Origin: Sperchopsis tessellata
Lineage: Eukaryota > Arthropoda > Insecta > Coleoptera > Hydrophilidae
Assembly: GCA_033557685.1 (NCBI GenBank)
Contig: JAWQRN010000523.1
Coordinates: 1-28,734, forward strand
Direction of reading: 5' to 3'
DNA: 28,734 bases
Shown here in pieces: positions 1-11,700 of this stretch. Made by a program: the position numbers and the translations under genes. The notes below the pieces were generated by a model. It did no database searches. It saw only the letters and a program-made list of their open reading frames with translations, and was not told where the DNA came from. The stretch's first letter is position 1. Each line of letters starts with the position of its first letter.

Positions 1-77
1 AAATAAGAGGTTTGATTCTCCTTAAAGCAAACATAACATAGCAGTGTTTGCTTTAAGGAGAATCAAACCTCTTATTT
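1..77. repeat. perfect 32-bp inverted repeat (hairpin), 13-nt loop
   Basis: Bases 1-32 are exactly reverse-complementary to 46-77, with loop 33-45. The arm carries a GGTTTGATTCTCC core. Perfect identity over 32 bp in an otherwise decayed AT-rich region suggests a recent or selected structure. It could be the end of a foldback element cut by the window edge, or a precursor-RNA-like hairpin. No protein is linked to it. Confidence 0.85.
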
Positions 78-1790
78 GTACCAAAGCTGTGCTAAAGAAA
101 ATTTACTATGAGTATTTTAATTCAAATTTATCATATGTGTATGCAATACATTGCTCTTTCATTGTTAAATGTTTAAGTTTTTAATACATAGCTACAAAAA
201 TTCAATTTATTTTTAGTGCAATTCTCAGAGCCTATATATGGTTTCCACCCAGAAACATCTCTCTTATATCAGCAAACATTCAAAAGCCAAACGTGTTGAT
301 GTAGGCTACGAGCAGAAGCACATAAAGGTCTTTGAATGAGGTGTAGGTTAAGCTTTTTTAATATATTTGGGTGCAACGAGCTTATTATGTTTGTACATAG
401 AACTGCTTCATTCATTTGGCATACCTCATTTATTTGCGATCGCTCTCCCAGAAATGTCCTTATAATGTTCAAAGCAAATAATTTCTATAGCAGAACTTCA
501 TGATCAACAAATCGCTAAATATATCATGTATAATGACAAATATAGATGTTCTTATGGATATCTTAGTACAGAATCTCTGTTTGGAAGAAGAAAATAGATT
601 TTGGTGCTTTCTCATCATAATTATAGTTGAAAATATTTTTTTAACCCAATAATCTATTTACCTCTTCTAAACAAGTATTATGACTTTTTGAAACCATCGC
701 TATCTACTATATTCAATAAATAGATAATTTTATTAACTTAACAAATAGAGTTTCTGTAAAACCATTGTTTAAAGGTGGCAAGGATTTCATAAGTTAGACA
801 TGTCAGATTAAATACTTAAAAGCCTTTAAAGGTGGCTTTTAAGTATTTTATTGAGCATATTTTTAGTAAATCGCCAAGTTTGAAAAATTAGCAAATATGG
901 TTTCTATAAATAAGAATGGTGGCCAAAAGTTTTGTTTTACCTGAAAAATAGATACATTTAACAAATGGCATTTTATCTAAAACCTCTTAACAATTATTTA
1001 TAATGTAAGTACTTGGCTCCAATATAATACTGGCACCTAGTTTATATGCTGAAATAAAAATTTCTTCTGAATATATATTTTTGGGTATTTAATAAACCCG
1101 AAAAATTTCACTTGGAACAAAATGGTACTCTGGCAAGTGTTGTATGGGTATGGATGCTGCATAGTTCTGCTCTGCAGAGATTTGGTGGAAACAGTTGTTA
1201 AATTAATTTGTTACAGTGAATACATCAGATGTGTCTTAATCATTAATATTGAGCTATTTAGTTTTACATTGACCGATTGTATGATAATCCATGTTGTCTC
1301 TAACCATAAACCTTTTTGACTGGGATCTTTTTCGCAGGTTTTTACTAGTATGCATATTATCAACTTAATCCTACTAGTATTGATTTTACAAATTAGAAAG
1401 TCATTGAAATCTGTATTGGTAATCTCATTAAATATTTTTATACATTTTCCGTGGTGTTATAAACACCATAAACTAAACTTCTGACTTCGAAATGTTTTTA
1501 TAAACCTATCATTATGACTAAAGTTGTATTGTCTTACTAGAATACTCTTGCTCCTATTAACGTGCTTCAAAACAGCTTTATGGAAATAAGCCTGAGTTTA
1601 AGAAAGAAAAATATAGGGTTATACAAACAATAAGGCAGAGTTTGAACACATTTCAGGATAATCGCTAAATGATTACTGATAATGATGTAAGCCAAGCAAC
1701 AAGTGAAAATGTGAGCTTGTCGTTTGTATGAACCACTCAAAAATTATTTTCCTGATATATACAATCTCAGTTGGCAATTCGGAATAAAAA
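78..1790. other. AT-rich 3' flank, no gene recognised
   Basis: No convincing coding signal. Short open frames at 269-472 and 1122-1319 resemble no family I know and lack support. The one structured item is a hairpin with 15-bp arms at 810-848. Confidence 0.6.
810..848. repeat. 15-bp perfect hairpin with 9-nt loop
   Basis: Arm 810-824 (AAATACTTAAAAGCC) pairs with 834-848. AAAGGTGGC also recurs nearby at about 771-780, so the region may be a small decayed repeat. Confidence 0.6.
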
Positions 1791-1857
1791 AGCTTAAAAA
1801 AGTTTAAGCTCCAAGCAACAACATCGTAAATAAATAATTGCTATAGTGAAGAAGCAA

Positions 1858-2820
1858 GTCATTTTATTTACAAATAATAATGAAGTATCTGAATTGATTG
1901 TTTCCTTGGACGTACATGAATGAATTACTTTGAAATTTGATTAAATCAAATCTCAAGCAAAGCATCCAAGTTAATATATTAAATACAGCAATCAAACATT
2001 CAACGAAAAATATAGGAACAAGCCGAAATAGCAGTGGACATCGTCTTTCTGTCATTAACATGTCATCAGCACCGCTCTGTTAGCAATTACCTGTACCCCA
2101 CGAACGAATACAAAATTGATTTAATGTATAAATGCTTTACGGTCGTGAAGAAGCATATTATGAGAGGTATCGCAATATTTCAATGTTGCAATTGAATAAT
2201 AATTACTTTAATTTAATATTAATCAACATGAAATAGTTATTTTCATATACGTATAAGAATTTGTTGCTTCCTTGGCTGCACATGAATTTATTATTTTGAA
2301 ATTTGATTAAATCAAATCTCAAGCAAAGTGTCTAAGCTAATATATTAAATACAACAATCAAACATTCATCGAAAATTATAGGAACAAGCCGAAATAGCAG
2401 TGGACATAGTGTTTCTGTCATTAAGATGTCATCAGCACCACTTTGTTAATAATTACCTGTACCCCACGAACGAATACAAAATTGATTTCATGTATAAATG
2501 CTTTACGGTCGTGAGGAAGCATATTATGAGAGGTATCGCAATATTTCAATTGAATAATAATTACTTTAATTTAATATTAATCAACATGAAACAGCTATTT
2601 TCACATAAGTATAAGAATTTGTTGCTTCCTTGGCTGCACATGAATGCATTATTTTGCAATTTGATTAAATCAAATACGGGCAAAGTGTCCAGTCAATATA
2701 TTAAATACAGAAATCAAACATGCATCGAAGAATATAGGAAAAAGCTGAAATTTCATTAAGACGTCATCAGCACTGCTCTGTTAGTAATTTTCTCGACATT
2801 TGATTAAATCAAATTGCAGA
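1858..2820. repeat. satellite-like tandem array, about 360-bp unit, 2.5 copies
   Basis: The anchor TTTGATTAAATCAAA recurs near 1934, 2300 and 2658, giving unit lengths of 366 and 358 bp. A fourth anchor near 2798 is only about 140 bp on, because the last unit lost its middle. Blocks such as ATCAGCACC, CCCCACGAACGAATACAAAA, TTTACGGTCGTGA and ATGAGAGGTATCGCAATATT are shared. The anchor is itself a near-perfect palindrome. The open frame 2400-2759 is a by-product of the repeat, not a gene. A small inverted repeat (AGCTTAAA..TTTAAGCT, about 1791-1810) sits just upstream. Confidence 0.88.
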
Positions 2821-3320
2821 ATAATACTGAAGTTAATTTAAGTATATAGTATACCACATGTATGAAACAAGCTCGTGTTACATTCGTTGCTGAGGTTATA
2901 TCGTTACAACTTATCTTTTAGCAGTTATCTGAAAACAGACTCAAATTCTCTAATTCTGATAACTATCAAAACCGAATGTTAAAACTTATAGTAAAGTTTT
3001 TATCTTTTACATAAAAGGTAATATTTATGAATATGCTGAAATTAATATAACTTATTTATCAGATCCTGAAATTCAAAAGTTTAAGAAATCTGAGTGTATA
3101 GAACAATATTTATTGATAGTAATCACAATGAGTTTTGTGGACAAGTCACAGAAAAAATATTCAATACAACCAGTACAAGGTTAGGAATAACAGCTTCTTG
3201 TTCAAAATATAATACAATAAATAAAACTGTATAAATAAATACATCGATAAAATTGTTTTATTTCATGATCTAAAATGTGGGTGTGACCTTGTTTATGGTT
3301 AGTTTGTACAGATTTGGTTC
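2821..3320. other. unassigned AT-rich spacer
   Basis: I see no open frame, repeat or motif worth naming between the satellite array and the LINE fragment. Confidence 0.5.
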
Positions 3321-3329
3321 CTGTAGAAA

Positions 3330-3530
3330 TTGGAGGAGTTTGGAGGAAAAAGAATGCTAAATCATTCAATGGGTCCATACCTAAAAGATCAACGTCAGTG
3401 TCTGTATTCCAGTGAACTATCTAAACTGAAAAATCATGGCATACCTCTGGGTTCTATTTTGGAATCTATAGGTATTTCATTGTATAATATTTTTATTGGT
3501 ATATTTACAGAGCTTCTGAATGACTAAACT
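3330..3530 (+). pseudogene. LINE reverse transcriptase fragment (RT palm entry)
   Basis: The frame reads GPYLKDQRQCLYSSELSKLK and then HGIPLGSILESIGISLYNIF. This matches the non-LTR RT pattern of a turn, LKDRxQ, and G(V/I)PQGSILGPxLFxxYIND. Here Q of PQGS has become L and G of LGP has become E. The family is Jockey/CR1-like by feel. Only about 60 residues are readable, the catalytic DD motif is absent, and the reading frame is lost on both sides. It is a dead relic. Confidence 0.65.
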
Positions 3531-3717
3531 TTCCATGAGTCCATAGGTATAATGGAGAATGTTTGTCAGAGTTAAATCTATTACATACATGTAAAATTGT
3601 AGTAGATGAAGGATCAGACACGTAACATGTATGATAGATAATTTAATTTAAATTACATAGCTTCTACATAGTATACATGGATAATAGATGTGATGTATTC
3701 TATAGGATTTAAAGCCG

Positions 3718-4310
3718 TTAGTTCCTTTGGAATTCGTTTAAATGTGTCTTGGGCATCTGTTGTTTTAGTGCTTTCTTAAACAAACTACATTTTTGTATTC
3801 TTTTTATTTCTTCTGGTAGTTGATTGTATAGAATAGCCCCTTGTGCTGTATCATTTTCTTTCCTATTTCCTTATTTGGCTTGTTCATATGGATGTCATTT
3901 GGTCTTTTGAGTGCATGTTCATGTGTTTCGATTTTGATGTTCGATTATCTTTCGTCTTCCCAATATTTGTTTGATTCTGGATGTTTCTCCCCAGGCATTT
4001 ATCTGGTTGTGGATGTGGGTTAGTATGTATGCATTATATATTAGCTTCTTTGTGGTAAGAGATATATATTTTGATGTCCTTTTGATATCCCTAATTAATG
4101 GAACAATTTTATTCGATATGTTTATTCCATTTGAGATTTACATCAATTGTTAGCCTTAAATATATGGTTGATTTTACCTTTTCTATTTGAGCAACTTCAA
4201 GGATAGTGTTTTGTTCCTGTAAGAATACCATGTATTTTGTTAGTGCCAGGCTGTGGTTGATAATATATTTAAAACATAAAATTAGGTCACTGAATCATGA
4301 AATTTAAACC
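3718..4310 (-). pseudogene. Jockey/CR1-like LINE reverse transcriptase C-terminus
   Basis: On the minus strand, frame-broken stretches read LALTKYMVF, KVKSTIYLRLTIDVNLKWNK (family LGVTIDENLKWNxHI), RPNDIHMNK (family NTRxxNDIH) and AILYNQLPEEIKRI followed by KCSLFKKALKQQ and a stop near 3718. The order matches the thumb and C-terminal tail of Jockey/CR1-type ORF2. It lies just downstream of the + strand RT fragment but in the opposite orientation. Confidence 0.75.
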
Positions 4311-4697
4311 TGTTTAATTACTTTTTATAGAAGTAACCTTCTTGGTTAGCAACTACTGTTACTCAGGAATAAGAATTAAGGTACATATTTTAAAGTAGAG
4401 CAAACTGCATGGTCAGAAAATGAGGCCCGTGGTTGGTGGTTTTACATTATTATTAGTAGTATTAGCAGATTTAATTACTATATTGAATTTTGAGAAAATA
4501 TATAATATAAGAAGTAATGATTGTTAATAAGTAAGAATAAAATATCTTTAACATTATTTTATTAATTGTACACTCCCTAGTTTGTACAGTTTTACAGGTT
4601 TTATTATTTCTAGCTTAATAACAAAAAAATAACTCAAAAGCTATATTATGCTAAAATTGACCAATTTGAATAAATGTACCAAACAATAAATATCTAA
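4311..4697. other. 3' flank of DDX42
   Basis: AT-rich. Probably contains the 3' UTR (minus strand). No other feature is seen apart from the AATAAA candidates. Confidence 0.5.
4600..4605 (-). terminator. candidate polyadenylation signal AATAAA
   Basis: AATAAA on the minus strand lies about 93 nt past the DDX42 stop codon. A second one sits at 4558-4563. In such AT-rich DNA the hexamer occurs often by chance, so this rests on position only. Confidence 0.35.
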
Positions 4698-4766
4698 CTA
4701 TTCCCATCTACTTTTCTTTCTTGACGGAGGTGGGGGAGGAGGTGGTTGATCCGCACTTGCTGTGAA
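4698..4766 (-). CDS. DDX42: DDX42 terminal exon 9 (polyproline and KKSRWE tail)
   Basis: Acceptor ATTTCCAG|TTCACA, phase 0, gives FTASADQ, seven prolines, SRKKSRWE and TAG. The first residues continue human-like HFVAAS after QYQNQ. The phase match, strong acceptor, absence of any other supported continuation before 4.6 kb, and an ending typical of splicing-factor tails support the assignment despite the 6439-nt intron 8. [RK]-x-R-W-[DE] tails are known UHM-ligand motifs. Assignment to this gene is inference from phase and composition; a transcript would settle it. Confidence 0.8.
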   Translation of the reverse strand, partial: FTASADQPPPPPPPSRKKSRWE

Positions 4767-7700
4767 CTGGAAATAAAAATATATTCATGATTAATAATAA
4801 TAACATTTCTTGCAGAAAAATTTAATACGTATGATTGCTACCTGCATTTCATTATAGAGAAGTATAACATATTCGGACAAATTATTATAATCAATACAAA
4901 AAATTAACATACTTTAAATTTGTTTTTGTGAACCAGTAAAAATATTACACTGATGTCAAATTGTTAATAAAAAAAAGTGAAAAGTGTAATTAATGGACTA
5001 CATTGAACAGAATGAAATGCTGCTAGTGCTCAAGACATGCTAGAAGAAAATTCTAGAAACACTATAAGAGAATTCCAGAAGAGAATTATAGAGCATTTGA
5101 AACAAAAATAAAACAGAAACTTGAAGAAAATTCAAAACAAAAAGTGAACAGAGGCTGGTAGAAAATTCTAATGTTTGGAAAGCAAACGTAAAGAAAATTC
5201 AATGATGATGGAACATTAAAATGAAAAGATGTAAATGAAAATAGGATAAAGAGGATAAAGGTGCTCAAATTTGATGGAATTTCTTCATGGACACTCTTTA
5301 ATACACAGTTCAAAGGCTTCACTTTAGAAGGCTAGGAAGCAGGGGAAATTTTGACGCTCTGCCACAGGCCCTGGAATCAAGGATTAGGGATTATCACTTG
5401 AAACCCATGTACTAAGTCTAACTAACGGTACTGAAATGAAAGAGGGGCAAAACTTTACAAGAATATGCAGTTGACATCGATAGACTAGCCAGAATTAGCG
5501 TTTACCCTTGGCTGAATAGGCGGAAGCTGAAGATCTGTTGAAGAAAATGCAGCAGCAAGACATCATAGAATCTTCCAGTAGTTGCCAATAATAGACAACA
5601 TCTTTGCAGGGTGACAATGGTCTTGAACATTAGACTTGAAGAGTGGTTACTGGTAAGTAGAGCTAGATCCTAAAGACTGAGAAAAGACATCTCTGGCAGT
5701 TCAGCTTCATGCCGTTTGGACTATGCAATAAACCAGCAACTTTTGTAAGACATGGATCTGATTCTTAAGCTTTTATCTTAGAAAACTTGTCGATGTCATC
5801 ATAAGTGTAGGATATATGAAGAATATCTAAAGAATTTGGAAGTGGTTCTTAGCTAGACTGAGAAAATACTGCTTTTACTACAGGATCAAGGCTCTGGCAG
5901 TTCAGCTTCATGCCGTTTGGACTATGCAACACACCAGCAACTTTTGAAAGACTTGTGGATCTGATTCTTAAGGGTTTGGAAGACTTGTCCGGTGTACCTT
6001 GCCGATATCATCATAAGTTGAAGAACATCTAAATAATTATGAGGAGGTTCTTAGAAGATTGAGAAATGCCCATTTAAAACTCAAGTTTAAGAAGTATCAC
6101 CTATTCAAGAAGAAAGTAAAATATCTTGGATATGTGTTGTCCAGAAAAGATGTGGCAAATGATCCCTATGTAATCTCCATAGTGGAAAAAATGGTCAACC
6201 CAAGGAATAAATATGATATATGAAGTTTTCTGGGTCTCTGAACTTACTATCAAAGATTTGTCCTAGGGTTCGCTAATTCAGCCAAGTTTGCCATAAGTTG
6301 ACGGAATAAGCAAAAATATTTGAATGGACGGAAGATTGCTAGGATGCGTTAGATGAACTGAAGAGAATCTTAACTAAGGCTCCAATCCTTAGTAATCCTC
6401 GAAAGGAAGGAAAGTTGGACATTGATGCTAGCAACATCGGTATTGGGGTCGTACTCTTACAAATATAAAATGCAAGGCCCTTTCATAATCGATTATTGTA
6501 AAATTTTTGACTAACCAATCAGTCATTCTTCGTGTTATTTATTTTAAATGCTCTGTAGTTAAACCTCCTTTTCTCTTTATACACAGTTTTTAATCTTCCT
6601 GAATAAATGATCATTTTCATCACTCATAGTCCTTTTACTCATGTTCAAAACATTTTTTTTGCAAAATTGCCAATATTGTATTGAGAATCCTTAATTTGCA
6701 GTACTGCGACTTCAGTCAAATTTTAAATCTCTTCTTATCTACACAATCCCTCCCCTATAAATATTCTCTCCTCTCTATCACATGAAGTTCTAATTCTATG
6801 TCATCCCCAGCTGTCTTATTTTGCAAAATCAATTTTTGTTTTTTCCCAGTATGTCCTACTACTTTTTCCTTTTTATTAGTGCTTCTATAGGTTCCTTTTT
6901 GACTTTTTTTCTACAGCACTTTGTGACTAATGTGTGCTTGTGACTAGCCTAAGACTTCCCAAACACTTGCATTGTAGGCTTCTTGTGCTCTACAAAATCT
7001 TACCTCTTCACTCAATTTTCTTCTGTTGATGACATCCACTGACACCATCTATCTTTCTGACAGTTAAAAAACATCAAGAGCAAAGTCCAAATCCTCCAAG
7101 TTATACATGTCTTCATTACCCAATCTATAACTAACAGTATCAATAATAGTATGCACCCTTGAGTCGTTTTGCTCTTGTTAATGACTCTAGCAAATTTCCT
7201 GTTTAGGTTAATGCTAGCTGTATAATTTACGAAAAATAGTTTCACCACTCCAACAATATTGTTATGCTTCAGCGGTGTCAGGTTATATAGAATGGCCCAA
7301 CATCGAATTGCCGGTAGGAGACAATCGCGTGTTTTACATTATTATTATATTAATTCTCATCATAGTTATATACTATGTTTCGATAAATGTTGTAAATATG
7401 TATGAATTTCGTCCGATGCAACTCGGATATTGATGCTTACCGCTCAGTCAACTAGACCTAGACTATAAGCATATATATGAAACAACGCTTATGGTGCAGT
7501 ACGTGTTCGGAGTACATATGTGGAACTCAGCATCACTGAAGACGAGTGATCTCGGAAATACATATGGCACATAGTTTCACTTCTGACATCTTCTTCTTCA
7601 TCAAAGGTTGTTGTTTCTAATAATTAAAAATATTCGTATTGCAACAAACGTATATGTAAACAAACATGCGGTTGTCTCCTTCCGGCATTTGGATATCGGG

Positions 7701-8700
7701 CCATTCTATATTCCAACAATGTTTCTCTTATTTTCCACATGGTTCCTCTAGGTAATTTGACAAGTACCAATAGAAAATGAATAAAATGGTTATCTGTTGT
7801 TTTCATCATCACTCAATCTATAATTATTAGTATCGGTATGTATGCATTCTTGTTTCAATTAGCTCTCGAAGTCAATGGTTTTTGTAAATTTTGTGATTAG
7901 GTTCATTTTAGCTGTATAATATTCATACAGTTTCACCATTACCAAATATTTTGCTCCATATACATATTCTCAAAATTCTCTACATTTTATTTTTTATTTA
8001 TTCACTCGATTGCTTATTGTTGACAATTTGTAAAAGGCATATACGATCAATGCACTATCTCCTTAATATAAAGCCAGCCTAGTATGCTCTTAGTTTTCTT
8101 CTGTTCCTGCTCTAATCCTCTTCAGCATTATTCTCTTGATATACACAGTAGCGTTGTTCCACTCCAATTTTCACATTTCAATCTATATTACTTTTTGAAT
8201 TATTATATATTACTCTATTTAAATGCCATCTGCTAAGGCAATACCTGTGTCAAAAGACAAAACGATCATCCAGAGCCAAAGAAGGCATGTTTCACATCAA
8301 AACTTTTTCATTGTTTACATTTTGCGATGTATTTGAAAATGGTTATAACACAGCCTCAGCTGAATCATGCGATGCATTGTTCGTTGTAGTTGCCAAATAA
8401 ATATGGTATTTTAATTCTTCAATTTGATTTTACTAGCGTGTATTAAACATCAGTCTGATGTTGTGAGACCAGGAACTATTTGACTAGCTCTGCTGGAGAG
8501 TGTATTTAAAAACAAAATGATCGTACAGAGCCAAGGAGGGCACGGTGTCACATATTTCAGATTAAATATTTTTCATTGTTTTTTTTTTTAAATTATTGAA
8601 AATGTTTATAACTTTCTGGCTTCGGATGGCAGTTAGCCGAATCATGTAATGTGATGCTAGTTGCAGTTGCCAAATACAGATAGTTTCAATTTTAAATTGG

Positions 8701-8740
<40 letters not shown>

Positions 8741-11700
8741 AGCGCTACAGGCCTTTCAGGTCTAAGGCTTAGTTTGTTATTACTCTCCATTTCCTTCTGT
8801 TGTTTACTGCTTCTTTCCTGTTTTTTTACCTGTAAGCTCTTCAAATCTCCCTCCACTGAATCAATCTATCTTTTCTTTGGCCTACCTCTTCTTCTGGTGC
8901 TCGGCACCATTTTTGTTACTGTTTCATTTGGGAGTTTCTGCACATGCCCATCCATCTGATTCTTTATGCCCTTATTAATTGAATTATTCTCGGTTCTTCA
9001 TATATTTCCATTACTTCATCATTGGTCCTTCTCTTCCATATTTCCCCCACTTATCTTCTGCAATAAATTGTTTGTAATAGTTTTCTCTCCCACCTTGTAG
9101 TATTCTCTTGTTCTCTTTTGTTTAATGTCCAAGTTTTACATATGTATATCACTGCTGGGCATATTATTGTCTCTTCTTCCTCTATCCCTTCATCTTCTCC
9201 ATTCAGTAGATCTTCAAAATATTCCTTCCATCTCTCTATTCTTTCTCCTATTAGTGTCCTTGTCTTACTTCTACAGTAAGTTATATTGTATTGGTAGCCT
9301 GTTCTTGATTTTTTTATCTCTTGATGTTTGTTATTGCCTTGCTCTTGCATTTTTCTTCCATTTCCAGCATTATATTTTCATTGGCTAATCTATTCATTCT
9401 TCTACTATATTTCGAACAAAAGCCAAAACTCTCAAATTATGATTTAACTGAAGCTCCAACACATACCAATGTCATTACTAATGTTGCATCAGGTAAGCAT
9501 TCTAAATAATAAATCTTACTGATTTTCAAGGTTATTTGCATCCAGTCAAAATAAAAGGCAGCATAAGCAAGAAGAAAGACAACACAACAAAGCGCATAAA
9601 CAAACAATCAACACCACTATGAGGCCAAGAATTCGTTCATGACAGGCAGTTTACTCCAAATGCGTGGATCCTGATTTGGAAACTGTCTCTGGATCAGAGT
9701 CAAATGGGTATGTTCTGTCAAAATGAAGTCATAAGGCTGCCGTGTGTGATAGTGATGTCAGCAGGTGTTGAGAGTTTTTGTACACATATGTCGCATAATG
9801 GGTCATGAAGATTTCTGCACAGGTAGGTATTTTGTACTTTTTATCTACATCTACATCAGGTGGTACTCGACATTCCAAATATCAGGTCTGTAAATATGAA
9901 ACCGGAATTTTTTTATAGAAAATACACATTTATTGTATGAAAATATTTTATTTAAAATATTGCCCATCGCTACACAATTTTCCTCTTTGAGGCAAACCAG
10001 TTATCGAGCCATTTGCTGCTCAGCAAAAGCGTGTCCCATCGATGCAAATAAGTAGTAGACGGATGGACAGGTGAGTAAGCCGAATGCAAAAGTGTTTGCC
10101 AACTAAACGCCTCAATCGTTTCCTTGACCAGTTTTGCTGTGTGCGATGGTGCAATATCCCGAAGCAAAATCACTTTGTGTTGCCTTTTTTGATATTTGGT
10201 CGTTTTTCATGCAATGCTTGGTTCAAATCCATCATTTGTTGTCGGTAACTTTCAATATTAATGTTTTAGCAGCTCATAATAGATAACACCCTTCTGATCC
10301 CACCAAACACAGAGCATTGTCTTCCATCCATAGCGATTTGGCCTTGCAGTCGTTGTCGCTGGTTTGCTTGGATTTACCCATGGTCTTTTACGCTTAGGAT
10401 TCTCGAAATATATCCATTTTTCATCGCCAGGCACAATTCGATGGAGAAATGATTTTCTTTTGTACCTGGCGAGCAACATTTCGCAAGTGATTTTTCGGTT
10501 TTCCTGCTGTCTTTCATTCAGTTCATGTGGAACCCATTTTCTCACCTTCTGGATCTTTCCCATGACTTCCAAACGTATGGAGACGGCTTCTTGTGTCACA
10601 TTTAATTGATCCGCGAGTAGTTGTTGCGTTTGAGAGTCATCCTCATCCAACAATGCTTGCAATTCAGCGTCTTCAAACTTTCTCGGTAGTTTTCCACGTT
10701 CTTCGTTTCTCACGTCAAAATCGCCACTTTAGAATTTTTTAAACCACTCCAAGCACTGTGATTTACCAAGAGCATGCTCACCGTAAGCTTCGACAAGCAT
10801 TCGATGCGATTCTGCAGCAGTTTTCTCCGCAAATCGTAGTTTTCAGGCACAAAATTCGACATGTTCAACGCTATAAAAAATATGTTGTTGTATGAAACTT
10901 GTATTGCTGTAAGTTGAAAGTCTTTGATGAATGTAAACACAAGAAAAAGGAGCCAATGATGCGCTTTGACAGTCACAACATTGACAACTAGAGACATCTA
11001 TGAGCAAATTTCGATTTCATATTTTCTGGCCTACAGACCAGGTATGCCCCGCTCAGCACATTTTTTGTAAGCTTCCATACACAAAGCCACAGCTATTGGA
11101 AATAAGGTAAGGGAAAACATTATTTATTAATTTTTACTTATCAGATATTCACTCCTGTTTACAAGAGACAAAAAATAAAATACCTTACTTAACAATATGT
11201 CTTACCTGATTTTGATACTGTGTTCTGAATGCAGCTTTCATTGCAGAGAGACGATCAGTTGCAGGACCTCTTTGAGGGGGAGGTGATCCAGAGGTATTTT
11301 GTTGTGAAGATGAAGCTGACGCTGGCCTAGCTGATGTTGTTTCTTTAAATCCTAATCCCATTCCACCCACATTTGGATTTTGATCTTTCTTTTTAAACCT
11401 ATTAGGATTTTTATAAATAAATAATACTACAAATATTGATACAGTAAATCCAAGAAATAAAATCTAACAGAATCCCAATAGTTTAATTGCACTTAACTCA
11501 GTGGGTCTTTTGGAAGACTGTTGATCATTTATTATAAAATTAGCTAGTTAGTACTTGAGTAAAAAGAATCTGAGAGTGAAGCAACTAAATCCTGGAATAT
11601 TTTTATGAGCTTTTCAATAAATAATAGTGAATAGTTTATTTCCAGTAAAGATTGCCTGCAGAATCAAATGTATGATACTAATTAGTTAAGTAGTAGCATG

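Noticed and set aside
2400..2759. 119-codon open frame on +
   Set aside because: Lies wholly inside the 360-bp repeat array; neighbouring copies have stops in the same frame.
7440..7480. tRNA-like A-box (minus strand TTGACTGAGCGGTAAGCATC) suggesting a tRNA-derived SINE
   Set aside because: No B box at the right distance and no poly-A or simple-repeat tail; it lies inside the TIR element.
9125..9388. Hydrophobic 87-residue open frame on +
   Set aside because: It is the antisense shadow of the RTE-like LINE linker region.
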